Below, in pieces: positions 42,600-51,920 of a stretch of 64,000 nt of DNA. The translations under genes were made by a program, and so were the position numbers. The notes under the pieces were generated by a model. That model was not told the DNA's origin. It did not search any database and was given only the letters and a program-made list of their open reading frames with translations. Every line of letters begins with the position of its first letter. Within the stretch, counting starts at the first letter, position 1. The DNA lies in assembly GCF_016495725.1 (NCBI RefSeq), contig NZ_CP054705.1, positions 3,100,001-3,164,000 of the forward strand, given 5' to 3'. The DNA is from Salicibibacter cibarius (GTDB lineage Bacteria > Bacillota > Bacilli > Bacillales > Marinococcaceae).

Positions 42600-44271
42600 G
42601 TGAAGCGTTACAAACGTACCGGTTACTTCGTCGGAACTGCTCTTGCTACAAGCTTGTTGCTGGCGGCTTGTACAGACGATTCAGATGTGGACGGAGATAA
42701 CGGAGAAACCGAAGGCGAGGAAACCGAAGAAACTGAAGATGGAGAGGAAGCTTCCGGTGAGCCTCAAGAAGGCGGGGACTTCATGATGTCTATGCCCGGG
42801 GAGCCCGTTACAATGGATCCTCACGGTTCCAATGATAACCCATCCGCCCAAGCACGTACATTAATGTATGAAACGCTCGTGACACAAAACCCTGAAACAC
42901 TCGAAGTTGAAACCGAAGGTTTGGCAGAATCATACGACCAACCCGATGATAACACTTGGGTTTTTGAACTTCATGAGGGGGTCCATTTCCATAATGGGGA
43001 AGAGCTGACGGCTGACGGCTGACGACGTTGTTGCCACATTCGAGCGCGTGCTCGAAGAAGACCGCGCATCCGAAGCAGCTTTTCTATTTGAAATGATTGA
43101 AGATATTGAAGCCGTTGATGACTACACGGTTGAATTTACGACCGAGTATCCATTCGCTGCCTTGGACGCGCACCTTGCGCACAATGCGGCCGGCATTATG
43201 AGTGAAGCCGCTATCGAAGAAGAGGAAGAAGGCGATGAGCTCAACCTGGAAACGGAAGCTGTCGGCACAGGGCCTTTTGAATTTGAAGATTGGACACAAG
43301 GGGATTCACTGACATTTACTAAAAATGAGGATTACTGGGGTGACAATGCTTACCTGGACAGCGTAACCTTTGAAATTGTAGGTGAAGACCTTACGCGCGT
43401 CAGCATGCTTGAAAATAATGAATCACACTTTGCCGAAGACATCCAGCCAACGCTGATGGATCAAGTTGATGCCTTGGATAATGCAAGCGCCGAGACTGTG
43501 CCGGCTCTAAACATGACCTATATAGGTTTTAACACCCAAGAAGAACCTTTCGATGACCCTCAGGTTCGCCAGGCAATCTCAATGGCGATAGACAATGAAT
43601 TGCTTGTAGATGGCGTTTACGAAGGCTACGGAGAAGCGGCAAACGGGCCTATCAATGATCTCGTCTTTGGTTATAATGACGATGTCGAAGATGCCGATGC
43701 GACGGACCATGACCCGGAACAAGCGCAAGAATTGCTTGCAGACGCCGGTTATGAAGAAGGCGACTTAGAGATTACGTTGTGGACAAACAATGAAAGCGAT
43801 GTTCGTGAACAAACCACCGAACTCGTCCAAGATCAACTATCGGAAATCGGGGTCGACGTTTCCATTGAAAATGTTGAGTGGGGCGCTTATTTAGACCAAA
43901 CCGCTGAAGGTGAACACGAGATGTTTATCCTTGGTTGGGGAACGGTAACCGCAGACGCTGACTACACGATGTATGCTTTACTCCATTCCGATAGCGTAGG
44001 AGCACCGGGCAACCGAGCCTTCTATGAAAACGACGAAGTCGACGACCTTATTATGGATGCACGACAGGAAACAGATGATGAAGCGCGCGAAGAGCTCTAT
44101 GCCGAAATTCTGGATATTACAGTAGAAGAAGCGCCTTACATCTACACGGTCTTTGATGAACTTCGTTACGGAATCTCTGATTCGGTAGAAGGCTTTGTCT
44201 TCCATCCAAACCGTACCTTTGATCTTTCTGAAACTTATATTACCGAAGATGCTGAGGAAGGCGGCTACTAA
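42600..44271 (+). pseudogene. Peptide ABC transporter substrate-binding lipoprotein, frameshifted by a 7-bp duplication
   Basis: The first frame (42600-43022) has a lipoprotein signal (LLLAACTDD), an acidic linker and the start of an SBP_bac_5 domain. It ends at a TGA produced by an extra CTGACGG at 43005-43018. The second frame (43048-44271) continues the protein without other damage. The intact paralogue at 44500 reads ELTADDVVATF across this point and has no repeat. Removing 7 bp would restore a product of about 555 residues. This may be a recent mutation or reversible slippage. Confidence 0.88.
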
Positions 44272-44287
44272 ACCTATCGCAAACATA

Positions 44288-44321
44288 CCCATGCGTAAAA
44301 TTTTGTGCGCATGGGTTTTTT
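44288..44321 (+). terminator. Terminator of the first binding-protein gene
   Basis: CCCATGCG pairs with CGCATGGG and is followed by TTTTTT. Confidence 0.85.
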
Positions 44322-44432
44322 ATGAGTGTTCGAGAAGGACAGATAATCGCTTATTGCTTCCTCTGTTTACACAATCTGATATTAATCGCCCTTTTTCGTC
44401 GTATTATTTTTAAAATTACTAATAATTCGATA

Positions 44433-44461
44433 TTGAAAGTTTTTAGTTCGTAAGATATAGT
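44433..44461 (+). promoter_or_regulatory. Sigma-A promoter of the second binding-protein gene
   Basis: TTGAAA, 17 bp, TATAGT, with the same GTTCGTAAGA spacer end as the promoter at 42534. The shared non-consensus bases show that promoter and gene were duplicated together. Confidence 0.75.
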
Positions 44462-44499
44462 TAGTTTAGCTTTTATTTACTACAAAGGGGGAAAAGAAA

Positions 44500-46158
44500 A
44501 TGAAGCGTTTCAAACGTCGTGGTTACCTCGTCGGAGTTATCTTGGCAACAAGCTTGCTACTCGTGGCTTGTACGGACGACTCGGATGTAGACGAAAGCCA
44601 GGATGAAGAGGCTGCCGGTGGGGACGCTGAAGAAAATGATGATGCAGAGGATAGTGACGAGGTTAGCGGCGAGCCCCAAGAAGGCGGGGACTTTCATATC
44701 TCATTGTCGGGAGAACCTGTATCCATGGATCCGCATGAATCCAATGACAATCAGTCAGCGAAAGCACGTTCATTAATGTATGAAACACTTTTAAACCATA
44801 ACCCGGAAACGCTTGAATTGGAAGCGACTGGCTTAGCTGAATCGTACGAGCAGACCGAAGATGACACGTGGGTTTTTGAATTACACGAAGGTGTACATTT
44901 TCATAACGGCGAAGAGTTGACAGCCGACGATGTTGTTGCAACATTTAACCGCGTGCTTGAAGAAGAGCGTGCTTCCGAAGCTGCCTTTCTTTTTGAAATG
45001 ATTGAAAATGTCGAAACGATTGACGATTATACTGTGGAATTTACGACTGAATTTCCATTTGCCCCATTAGGCGCTCACCTCGCCCATAACGCTGCCGGAA
45101 TTATGAGTGAAGCCGCGATTGAAGATGATAATGAAGAAGAAATTAACCTTGATATCGAAGGTGTGGGGACAGGCCAATTTGTCTTTGAAGAATGGAATCA
45201 AGGAGATTCTCTCACCCTAACGAAAAATGAAGACTATTGGAGAGATGAAGCAAACCTTGATAGCGTAACATTCGATATTGTCGGGGAGGATCTCACCCGT
45301 GTCAGTATGCTTGAAAATAACGAAACGCACGTTGCCGATTTAATCCAACCGAACTTGGTTGATCAAGTGGAAGCCCTTGACAATGCCAATCTGATTGCAG
45401 AACCGAGCTTGAGCTTAACCTATGTTGGTTTTAATACAGAAAAAGAACCATTCGATGACGTGCGTGTCCGACAAGCAATTTCTCTAGCTGTCGATAATGA
45501 GTTGTTGGTGGATGGCATTTACGAAGGATATGGCGAAGCGGCTTACGGCCCGATCAATGAACTCGTCTTTGGCTATGATGAAGATTTGGAGGATATTGGA
45601 TATGATCTGGATGAGGCAGAGGACTTGCTTGCCGAGGCCGGCTATGAAGACGGCTTTGAGACAACACTTTGGATGAATGACGATAACCCCGTACGCGAAC
45701 AAACCGCTGAACTGATCCAAGACCAACTGTCCGAGATAGGTGTTGATATTTCGCTTGAAAACGTAGAATGGGGCGCTTACCTTGATCAAACAGCCGAAGG
45801 GGAACACGACATGTACGTGCTCGGCTGGGTAACCGTCACCGGTGATGCGGACTACGGCATGCACTCACTCTTCCACTCCGATAACTTTGGGGCACCCGGA
45901 AACCGCTCGTTCTATGAAAATGAAGAAGTCGACGCTTTGCTTGATGAAGCTCGGCAAGAAGAGGATGAAGAAACACGGGAAGACCTATACTCGGAAATCC
46001 AAGAAATTCTCGTCGATGAAGCACCGATGATCTATACAGTCTTTGACGATCTCCGTGTTGGTGTTGCTGACTCCGCAGAGGATTTCGTACAGCATCCAAA
46101 CGGAACCTTTGATTTAAGTGAAACTTCTATTACCGAAGACGCTGAAGGCAGCTACTAA
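44500..46158 (+). CDS. Peptide ABC transporter substrate-binding lipoprotein (SBP_bac_5)
   Basis: This 552-residue lipoprotein has signal MKRFKRRGYLVGVILATSLL with lipobox Cys in LLLVACTDD, an Asp/Glu-rich linker of about 35 residues and a full SBP_bac_5 fold (GGDFHISLSGEPVSMDP, WVFELHEGVHFHNGEELTADD, WGAYLDQTAEGEHDMYVLGW). It would capture peptides or glutathione-like ligands for the divergent DppCBDF transporter. The strongly acidic surface fits a halophile. It is a tandem duplicate of the frameshifted gene upstream, with its own promoter and terminator. Confidence 0.92.
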   Translation: MKRFKRRGYLVGVILATSLLLVACTDDSDVDESQDEEAAGGDAEENDDAEDSDEVSGEPQEGGDFHISLSGEPVSMDPHESNDNQSAKARSLMYETLLNHNPETLELEATGLAESYEQTEDDTWVFELHEGVHFHNGEELTADDVVATFNRVLEEERASEAAFLFEMIENVETIDDYTVEFTTEFPFAPLGAHLAHNAAGIMSEAAIEDDNEEEINLDIEGVGTGQFVFEEWNQGDSLTLTKNEDYWRDEANLDSVTFDIVGEDLTRVSMLENNETHVADLIQPNLVDQVEALDNANLIAEPSLSLTYVGFNTEKEPFDDVRVRQAISLAVDNELLVDGIYEGYGEAAYGPINELVFGYDEDLEDIGYDLDEAEDLLAEAGYEDGFETTLWMNDDNPVREQTAELIQDQLSEIGVDISLENVEWGAYLDQTAEGEHDMYVLGWVTVTGDADYGMHSLFHSDNFGAPGNRSFYENEEVDALLDEARQEEDEETREDLYSEIQEILVDEAPMIYTVFDDLRVGVADSAEDFVQHPNGTFDLSETSITEDAEGSY

Positions 46159-46170
46159 GGCTTTCCTTTT

Positions 46171-46202
46171 AACCATGCCCGGGCAACCGGCATGGTTTTT
46201 TT
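46171..46202 (+). terminator. Terminator of the second binding-protein gene
   Basis: AACCATGCC pairs with GGCATGGTT and is followed by TTTTTTC. Confidence 0.85.
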
Positions 46203-46249
46203 CTGTTTGGATGCTTTAAATACAACCTCCCCTTACCTGGCTCTCTGAT

Positions 46250-46380
46250 TGTCATATGCTTCTTGCTTCAGACAGTTCCCCTCTCCCAGAACTCGTTTGT
46301 GTCAGAACTGGCACCTCCTTCGGCCGACTCCCCTTTCCGGCTCACATTTTTGTCCAAACTCGCTCCTTCCCCGACTAATT
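46250..46380 (+). repeat. Degenerate intergenic array, about 51-bp step
   Basis: TGTCA/TGTCC cores start at 46250, 46300 and 46351 (steps 50 and 51). The last two are followed by related AAACTnGCnCCT sequences, and related GACnnnTCCCCT blocks lie between them. It is much more diverged than the other arrays in the window. The spacer 46203-46494 has no gene. Confidence 0.5.
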
Positions 46381-46494
46381 TCATCTTCTTTAAGTCCGTA
46401 AGCTTTTTGTATTTTTTTTATTAATACTGTAGTATTATATTTGCATATTTTGTATATTATTGTAAGGATCGGTTGAGAAAGGAATGACAAAACA

Positions 46495-47451
46495 ATGAAA
46501 ATGCCAGTATTTTTATTCGGAGCTTTATCGACGTTTGTCATCGCGGGATGTGCGGCCAATTCCGCTAAAGACACGTATCTTGAGGCAATGGACACGAAAA
46601 ATGAAGGGGACGCTTATCACCTCGGAGCTTCTGCTGATGTTGAAACGCCGGAAGCGATTGATTCCGAAATGGCTTCCACCCTCGCTTTATCGCTGGATAA
46701 CTTTAATTTTGCTTTTGAGATCCGGGGAGAGCATGATGGAGAAAGTTATGAAATAGAACAGGACTTCCCGGGAAGTGCGTTAACAACCTATGAACCATAC
46801 CCCATACATATCGAAAATGGTGTGCTCGATGACACGACCTATTACCAACCCGTAGAATCAATGATCGATTTTTTTAATGAAACGGGCGCATATGGATTTG
46901 AGGTACAATTAAGCGAAGAAATTGAAGGTATGCATATTGAACTCCCATTCGAAACCGGAGAGCATTCATTCGATGATTTTTTTCATGAAGATGAAGAATT
47001 CCTGGAACTCGTTAGTGACTTAGACGATGATCGCTTTGAAGAAAACGACGGAGAAATTTCTTTTAGCCTGGAAGGCGAGGAAGCGAGACCTTATTTGGAA
47101 AAGAAGTTTTTTGCGTTTAGCCAAGTAGCCCTCCCTGGGAGTGAACAACTGTATGATTTGGAGAATGGGGACGAACAAATGTCAGTTGGAGAAGTAGAAA
47201 TCAGAGCATCGCTGACGGAAGACGGTGTCCTAAGCGCCGAAGAATACGTTATACCTATAGAAGAAAACGGACGAGAATGGCTCGCTGAACTACGCCTTGA
47301 TTATTATGACCTTGACTATGATGGGGAAATCTTAATGGTTGAAGACATAGACCCCCTCACGGAAGAGGATTTCAATGATTACATGATGGAAGAACAACAG
47401 CGAGATCTTGGGGAACTGATCGATGAAATGGATGAGATGGAAGATGAGTAA
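46495..47451 (+). CDS. Large acidic lipoprotein, unknown function
   Basis: This 318-residue protein has a lipoprotein signal (MKMPVFLFGALSTFVIAGC, Cys 19) and an Asp/Glu-rich mature part with repeated strand-forming segments such as FNFAFEIRGEHDGESYEIEQ and VEIRASLTEDGVLSAEEYVI. The pattern suggests a LolA/LppX-like or DUF6612-like antiparallel beta sheet, but this is a guess. It is followed by its own terminator and precedes the paralogue cluster at 47528. Confidence 0.75.
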   Translation: MKMPVFLFGALSTFVIAGCAANSAKDTYLEAMDTKNEGDAYHLGASADVETPEAIDSEMASTLALSLDNFNFAFEIRGEHDGESYEIEQDFPGSALTTYEPYPIHIENGVLDDTTYYQPVESMIDFFNETGAYGFEVQLSEEIEGMHIELPFETGEHSFDDFFHEDEEFLELVSDLDDDRFEENDGEISFSLEGEEARPYLEKKFFAFSQVALPGSEQLYDLENGDEQMSVGEVEIRASLTEDGVLSAEEYVIPIEENGREWLAELRLDYYDLDYDGEILMVEDIDPLTEEDFNDYMMEEQQRDLGELIDEMDEMEDE

Positions 47452-47468
47452 GCATTGATAATCTTGAT

Positions 47469-47495
47469 GAGCGGCTATGGGCAGGCCGCTCTTTT
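47469..47495 (+). terminator. Terminator after the acidic lipoprotein gene
   Basis: GAGCGGC pairs with GCCGCTC and is followed by TTTTG. Confidence 0.65.
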
Positions 47496-47527
47496 GCTAA
47501 GCATGTGGTTGATAAGGAGGAGAAATC

Positions 47528-48217
47528 GTGAGGAGATGGCTACCCATTTCGATAAGCATTCTTATTGTAGGGATGGGAGGGGTTTTTTTGGTGAACGAAT
47601 GGTGGAAGACCGGCACTCCTGCCCTGGATCATGATTTTACGAGTGAGTTTATTGATGAGGAAGCAGATACGGGGACAGAAGGATTTTATTTGTTTGAGTC
47701 GGGAACAGGACAATTTCAGATGGACTTCCCTGGGGAGTTTGAGATGCTTGAAAGTTCCGGACTCTATTCAATCGTTGAGAACAGATTCGAAATATTTAAT
47801 GCTCAAAAAGTGAGACAAAATGAAAATAAAGGTTTATCTAGTATGTTTAAAGTAACGTATAATGGCGAGTTCAGTGAACGTGAAAAAGAATTGGCATTTG
47901 AAAATCTTTTAAAAGAATTTAGCTATGAGGGTCAATATGAACCTTTTGAAACTGAAGATGTATATGGTTATTATGGAGAATCCATTGGAGAATTAAAAGG
48001 GTCTGAAATGCAAATTTCTGATCCGAATAGCGGTACGACAAATCAATATTATGCTTTTATCGAAAATAAACATTCAAATGATGTCATCAGTTTGACCTAT
48101 ACATTAGTTTGTGAGAACGGTTCTGAACAAACCTGTGTTATTGATGAAGAAAAAGATAAAGCTTTATTTACTCATATAATCGAAAGTATTCAGTTTAATA
48201 ACAACGAAGGGAAGTAA
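47528..48217 (+). CDS. Membrane-anchored acidic extracytoplasmic protein, paralogue 1 of 3 (candidate immunity protein)
   Basis: This 229-residue protein has one N-terminal membrane helix (MRRWLPISISILIVGMGGVF) without a lipobox, then an external acidic domain. ALDHDFTSEFIDEEADTGT, GFYLFESGTGQFQMDFPGEF and a C-terminal segment with two cysteines (LVCENG..QTCVIDEE) are conserved in all three paralogues. AAGGAGGAGAAATC precedes the GTG. No family is recognised. Its place upstream of a lipase gene suggests protection from that enzyme at the membrane; this is inference. Confidence 0.75.
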   Translation: MRRWLPISISILIVGMGGVFLVNEWWKTGTPALDHDFTSEFIDEEADTGTEGFYLFESGTGQFQMDFPGEFEMLESSGLYSIVENRFEIFNAQKVRQNENKGLSSMFKVTYNGEFSEREKELAFENLLKEFSYEGQYEPFETEDVYGYYGESIGELKGSEMQISDPNSGTTNQYYAFIENKHSNDVISLTYTLVCENGSEQTCVIDEEKDKALFTHIIESIQFNNNEGK

Positions 48218-48361
48218 TTTGTTGGCGGAAAAGGATCCGGAATAACCGACTTATCGTATAAGCGACGGTATATTGGACAATTTGGCAACTTCTTATCCGA
48301 TTTTTATATAATAAATGCATAATATGGGTATTAATTGTTTCTTTGTGAGGGCGTGACAGTC
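48218..48361 (+). repeat. Duplicated spacer between paralogues 1 and 2
   Basis: This 144-bp spacer is nearly identical to 49049-49191. Both hold a CTTAT/ATAAG hairpin, an AT-rich promoter-like TATAAT and a GTGAGGGCGTGACAGTC leader before GTG. The gene and its promoter were therefore duplicated as one unit of about 830 bp. Confidence 0.8.
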
Positions 48362-49048
48362 GTGAAAAAATGGTTAATTATTTCGATAGGCATCCTTATT
48401 TTAGGAATCGGGGGGTTCTTTTTGGTTAAAGAATGGGCAACAACTGGCGTCCCTGCTTTAGATCATGATTTTACAAGTGATTTCATTAATGATGAAGCAG
48501 ACACTGGCACGGATGGATTTTATTTGTTTGAGTCGGGAACAGGCCAATTTCAGATGCACTTCCCTGGGGAGTTTGAAATGTACGACCGCACTGGTCGTTA
48601 TTCTATCGCTGGCGATAGGTTTGAATTATTCAATGCTCAGAAAGTAAGAGAAAATGAAAATGATGGAATAACAAGCATCTTTCAAGTAACATATAATGGG
48701 GAATTCAATGCCTGGGAAAAGGAATTAAATTTTGAAAGACTATTAGAGGATTTTAGCTATGAAAGTCAATACGACTCCTTTGAAACTGACGATGTATATG
48801 GGTATTTCGGGGAATCAATTGGAAAACTTATCGATAGAGAAGTGCAAATTTTCGACCCAGATGAAGGAGAAACAAATCGATACTTTGCTTTTGTTCTAGA
48901 TAAACATTCAGATAGGGTAGTAACAGTTACTTATAGATTAGTTTGTGGAAATAACCCTGAAAACTGTGTGATTAATGAAGAAGAAAATGCAGCATTGTTT
49001 ACTCATATGATCAAAAGCATTCAGTTTAATAACAACGAAGGGAAGTAA
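48362..49048 (+). CDS. Membrane-anchored acidic extracytoplasmic protein, paralogue 2 of 3 (candidate immunity protein)
   Basis: This 228-residue protein starts at GTG 48362, ten bases after GAGGG. It has one N-terminal helix (VKKWLIISIGILILGIGGFF) and the same acidic external domain as its neighbours. It is closest to paralogue 3 in the first 90 residues and most divergent in the middle (IDREVQIFDPDEGETNRYFA). The cysteine pair (CGNNPENC) is kept. It has its own promoter region. Confidence 0.75.
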   Translation: MKKWLIISIGILILGIGGFFLVKEWATTGVPALDHDFTSDFINDEADTGTDGFYLFESGTGQFQMHFPGEFEMYDRTGRYSIAGDRFELFNAQKVRENENDGITSIFQVTYNGEFNAWEKELNFERLLEDFSYESQYDSFETDDVYGYFGESIGKLIDREVQIFDPDEGETNRYFAFVLDKHSDRVVTVTYRLVCGNNPENCVINEEENAALFTHMIKSIQFNNNEGK

Positions 49049-49191
49049 TTTGTTGGCGGAAAAGGATCCGGAATAACCGACTTATCGTATAAGCGATAGT
49101 ATTTTAAACAATTTGCGCAACTTATCCGATTTTTGTATAATAAAATGCATATTATGGGTATTAATTGTTTCTTTGTGAGGGCGTGACAGTC
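49049..49191 (+). repeat. Duplicated spacer between paralogues 2 and 3
   Basis: It is nearly identical to 48218-48361. In this copy TTGCGC and TATAAT are 17 bp apart, a plausible sigma-A promoter; the first copy has small indels in the spacer. Confidence 0.8.
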
Positions 49192-49887
49192 GTGAAAAAA
49201 TGGCTAATTATTTCGATAGGCATCCTTATTGTTGGTATAGGAGGGATTTTCTTGGTAAAGGAATGGGCAACAACCGGCGTCCCTGCTTTAGATCATGATT
49301 TTACAAGTGAGTTTATTGATGAGGAAGCAGATACTGGGACGGATGGATTTTATTTGTTTGAGTCGGGAACAGGACAATTTCAGATGGACTTCCCTGGGGA
49401 GTTTGAGATGTATGACCGCTCCGGTCGTTATTCTATTGTTGAGAATAGGTTTGAATTATTCAATGCTCAGAAGGCAAGAGAAAATGATAATGATGGTTTA
49501 ACAAGCAGTTTCCAACTCAGATATATGGGAAACCTCAACGAAAGAGAAAGAGAATTAGAATTTGAAATGCTATTAGATGATTTCAGCTATGAAGACCAAT
49601 ATAAACCTTTTGAGACAGATAATATATACGGTTATCATGGTGAATCAATCGGGGAATTTAACATGGCCGAGAAAGAAACACAAATTTTGGATCCAAATAC
49701 GGGAACAACAAACCGATACTTCGCCTTTATTGTAGATAAACATTCAGAAAAGATTATTAGGATTACCTATTCATTGAATTGCGAGGACAACCCTGAAAAA
49801 AATTGTGTTATTGATGAAGAGGAAGATGCAACATTATTTGCACATATGATCGAAAGCATTCAGTTTGAGAATAACATGGGGGAATAA
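49192..49887 (+). CDS. Membrane-anchored acidic extracytoplasmic protein, paralogue 3 of 3 (candidate immunity protein)
   Basis: This 231-residue protein starts at GTG 49192 and has the same helix-plus-acidic-domain layout (VKKWLIISIGILIVGIGGIF; ALDHDFTSEFIDEEADTGTD). Its stop is 2 bp before the lipase TTG, and the lipase ribosome binding site lies inside its last codons, so the two genes are co-translated. This links the family to the lipase. Immunity is inferred from that coupling, the outward-facing topology and the triplication. Confidence 0.78.
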   Translation: MKKWLIISIGILIVGIGGIFLVKEWATTGVPALDHDFTSEFIDEEADTGTDGFYLFESGTGQFQMDFPGEFEMYDRSGRYSIVENRFELFNAQKARENDNDGLTSSFQLRYMGNLNERERELEFEMLLDDFSYEDQYKPFETDNIYGYHGESIGEFNMAEKETQILDPNTGTTNRYFAFIVDKHSEKIIRITYSLNCEDNPEKNCVIDEEEDATLFAHMIESIQFENNMGE

Positions 49888-49889
49888 TT

Positions 49890-51500
49890 TTGTTATTGGA
49901 TGAAAGTACCCGAAATAAATTGACCGATTTACAATATGAACGCCCAGACGACGGAACGACCTTTGATACGGATTCCGTAAAAACCGTTATTAATCAACAG
50001 AAGGGTTTAGATCTGGACACCCAAAATATTAATATTTATTCAAGCAGTGATGAACAACTTGGTCCATCAGGCGGATTTGATGGGCATGCCCTGCACCTTT
50101 ATAATCCCGACCAAAATATCAATGATGTTTATTATATCTTTCGAGGAACGGAAGTTCAGGATCTTCATGATATCGTTTATAATGCTATAGGTATCGGTAG
50201 TGGAACGAATACAGAACAACTTCAAGCTGCTGAAAGGTTCTTTGGTAACGTAGAGGGTAAAATACAAGACCATCTTGAATATGAAGAATACAATAATTTA
50301 ACAAGAATGGGAGACGGTCACTCCCTTGGCGGGAACCTCGTCGTTAGCCTCGCACTTTTGACTAAAAACTTTACTGATGTCAGAGGATTAAATGATGCTC
50401 CTGTGAACGTTCAACATCTCATCGATCATGACCAAGATTTTAGCGACTATTTAGAAATCAAAGTAGGTGATGATATAAACGATATAAGTGAAGATGAACT
50501 CTCCCGTCTTGCCTTAGATTTTTATTCTGATGAAGCAAAGAATATTAGTCACACGCGCGTGCGCGGAGAGGCGCTTTATCCCCAGAGCATTCCGGATACC
50601 TTATTTATAGGAAATGAGGTTCATTATATCGGAGACCCCGATATCTCACATTTTCCGGATATGCTTGCCAAACAAGACATTACATGGAGAGACTATGTTT
50701 TGCCTAATGGCCACTCCCCCTTTCATAAGCGCACACACAACAAGGGTATAGACCGCTTACACAATGATTTAGGGCACCTCGGTGAAAATATGACAGTGGA
50801 CGACATCGTCAATCATGTTGAAAATCCTTCTTTAAGCACTTTAGGATTGGCGGCACGATTAGGCGTTATAGGTTTTTCCGATAGGCATGAAATTGTGTCT
50901 TTTTTACTTAATCCTTATATGCTGTCCAATTTTTCTGATGCTGCCTCTGTTTGGGATACACTCCATAAACACAGCATGGAAACGTTCATTGATTATTTTG
51001 ATAATGGCCCCCATCCAATACAGTCCTTTCACCAAGTGATTGATCCCGTGTCCGGTGAACGCATTAAATTGTCCGCCGATGTATTGTTAATCGCGCTCAA
51101 TCATATGCGTAAAGCGCTGGAAACGAAACGTGATGCGATGCAAAAATTACACAATTATTGGGAAACGGAAGTACCGGAAATCACTTCAAGCCATCGTTCC
51201 ACGGTTAATAGCCTTATGGATGATAAAGAAGCCAGCGGGCGGGCGTTCGTGACCGAGGAACACTCGATAGGATGGATGGAAAACCTCCAGCCGGGATTGC
51301 AAGCAAAGGGAGTACAGTTTGAACGTTCGTTTGACCCCTTGAGCGAAGCGGTAGATTCATCGTTGGAACAGGCGATGGAACGCTATCAAATAGAAATCAA
51401 CCATTTAGACCAGTTGCAGGAACGGTTCTCTCAACATATGAACACATTATTTGAAGCCGATGAGGATGTATCCAGGCAAATCCAGATGTTAGGAGGTTAA
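49890..51500 (+). CDS. Lipase-domain protein with C-terminal helical (LXG-like) domain, candidate T7SS toxin (TslA-like)
   Basis: This 536-residue protein starts at TTG 49890 (GGGGG eight bases upstream). Residues of about 1-300 form a class-3-lipase-like hydrolase with DVYYIFRGTEVQDLHD and the nucleophile elbow GDGHSLGGNL (Ser near 149). A linker precedes a mainly helical C-terminal region from about 380. That order, enzyme first and secretion-type helices last, is the reversed layout of S. aureus TslA, a type VII secreted lipase. There is no signal peptide. The partner genes before and after fit a toxin operon. No secretion machinery is in the window. Confidence 0.7.
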   Translation: MLLDESTRNKLTDLQYERPDDGTTFDTDSVKTVINQQKGLDLDTQNINIYSSSDEQLGPSGGFDGHALHLYNPDQNINDVYYIFRGTEVQDLHDIVYNAIGIGSGTNTEQLQAAERFFGNVEGKIQDHLEYEEYNNLTRMGDGHSLGGNLVVSLALLTKNFTDVRGLNDAPVNVQHLIDHDQDFSDYLEIKVGDDINDISEDELSRLALDFYSDEAKNISHTRVRGEALYPQSIPDTLFIGNEVHYIGDPDISHFPDMLAKQDITWRDYVLPNGHSPFHKRTHNKGIDRLHNDLGHLGENMTVDDIVNHVENPSLSTLGLAARLGVIGFSDRHEIVSFLLNPYMLSNFSDAASVWDTLHKHSMETFIDYFDNGPHPIQSFHQVIDPVSGERIKLSADVLLIALNHMRKALETKRDAMQKLHNYWETEVPEITSSHRSTVNSLMDDKEASGRAFVTEEHSIGWMENLQPGLQAKGVQFERSFDPLSEAVDSSLEQAMERYQIEINHLDQLQERFSQHMNTLFEADEDVSRQIQMLGG

Positions 51501-51505
51501 TGAAC

Positions 51506-51886
51506 ATGAGTTTTTTTGATATGTTGAACCCAAAGTCTCATTCTTATACGTTTCCCTTCGATCAAGACGCTTTTCTTGAAGAGCGTAAAAATCAGTTAAA
51601 ACAAATTCAAGCTCTTTTTGAAAATGGCGCGGCTGAAGCAAGACACGTGCGTGATATCCTTGATTCCCAGAACGGAGAATTTATCAATGCCGTGATTGAA
51701 GAATTGGACAAGCTGGACGCCACCCATCGCTCCAACGAAATGCTGGTAGACCAACAACTCTACCAACATGGGTTGAACTTTTCATTCGGCATAAACGATT
51801 TCTATACACAACGGTACACGATTCAATATGAACTCGACCCGGATAACGAACCGGTGGATGTCAACATACGAGGGCGAGGGTTGTGA
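51506..51886 (+). CDS. Small helical protein encoded directly after the lipase, candidate secretion partner
   Basis: This 126-residue protein starts at ATG 51506, nine bases after AGGAGG at the end of the lipase gene. The N-terminus is MSFFDMLNPKSHSYTFPFDQ, then a helical hairpin (ERKNQLKQIQALFENGAAEARHVRD and IEELDKLDATHRSNEMLV), then a strand-rich tail. T7SS toxins of the TslA/LXG type are secreted with small helical partners such as TlaA, encoded beside them; this could be one. No family signature is certain. Confidence 0.6.
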   Translation: MSFFDMLNPKSHSYTFPFDQDAFLEERKNQLKQIQALFENGAAEARHVRDILDSQNGEFINAVIEELDKLDATHRSNEMLVDQQLYQHGLNFSFGINDFYTQRYTIQYELDPDNEPVDVNIRGRGL

Positions 51887-51920
51887 ACATTTAACTTGAT
51901 CCCCTGCCCTCCTGCCTTCT

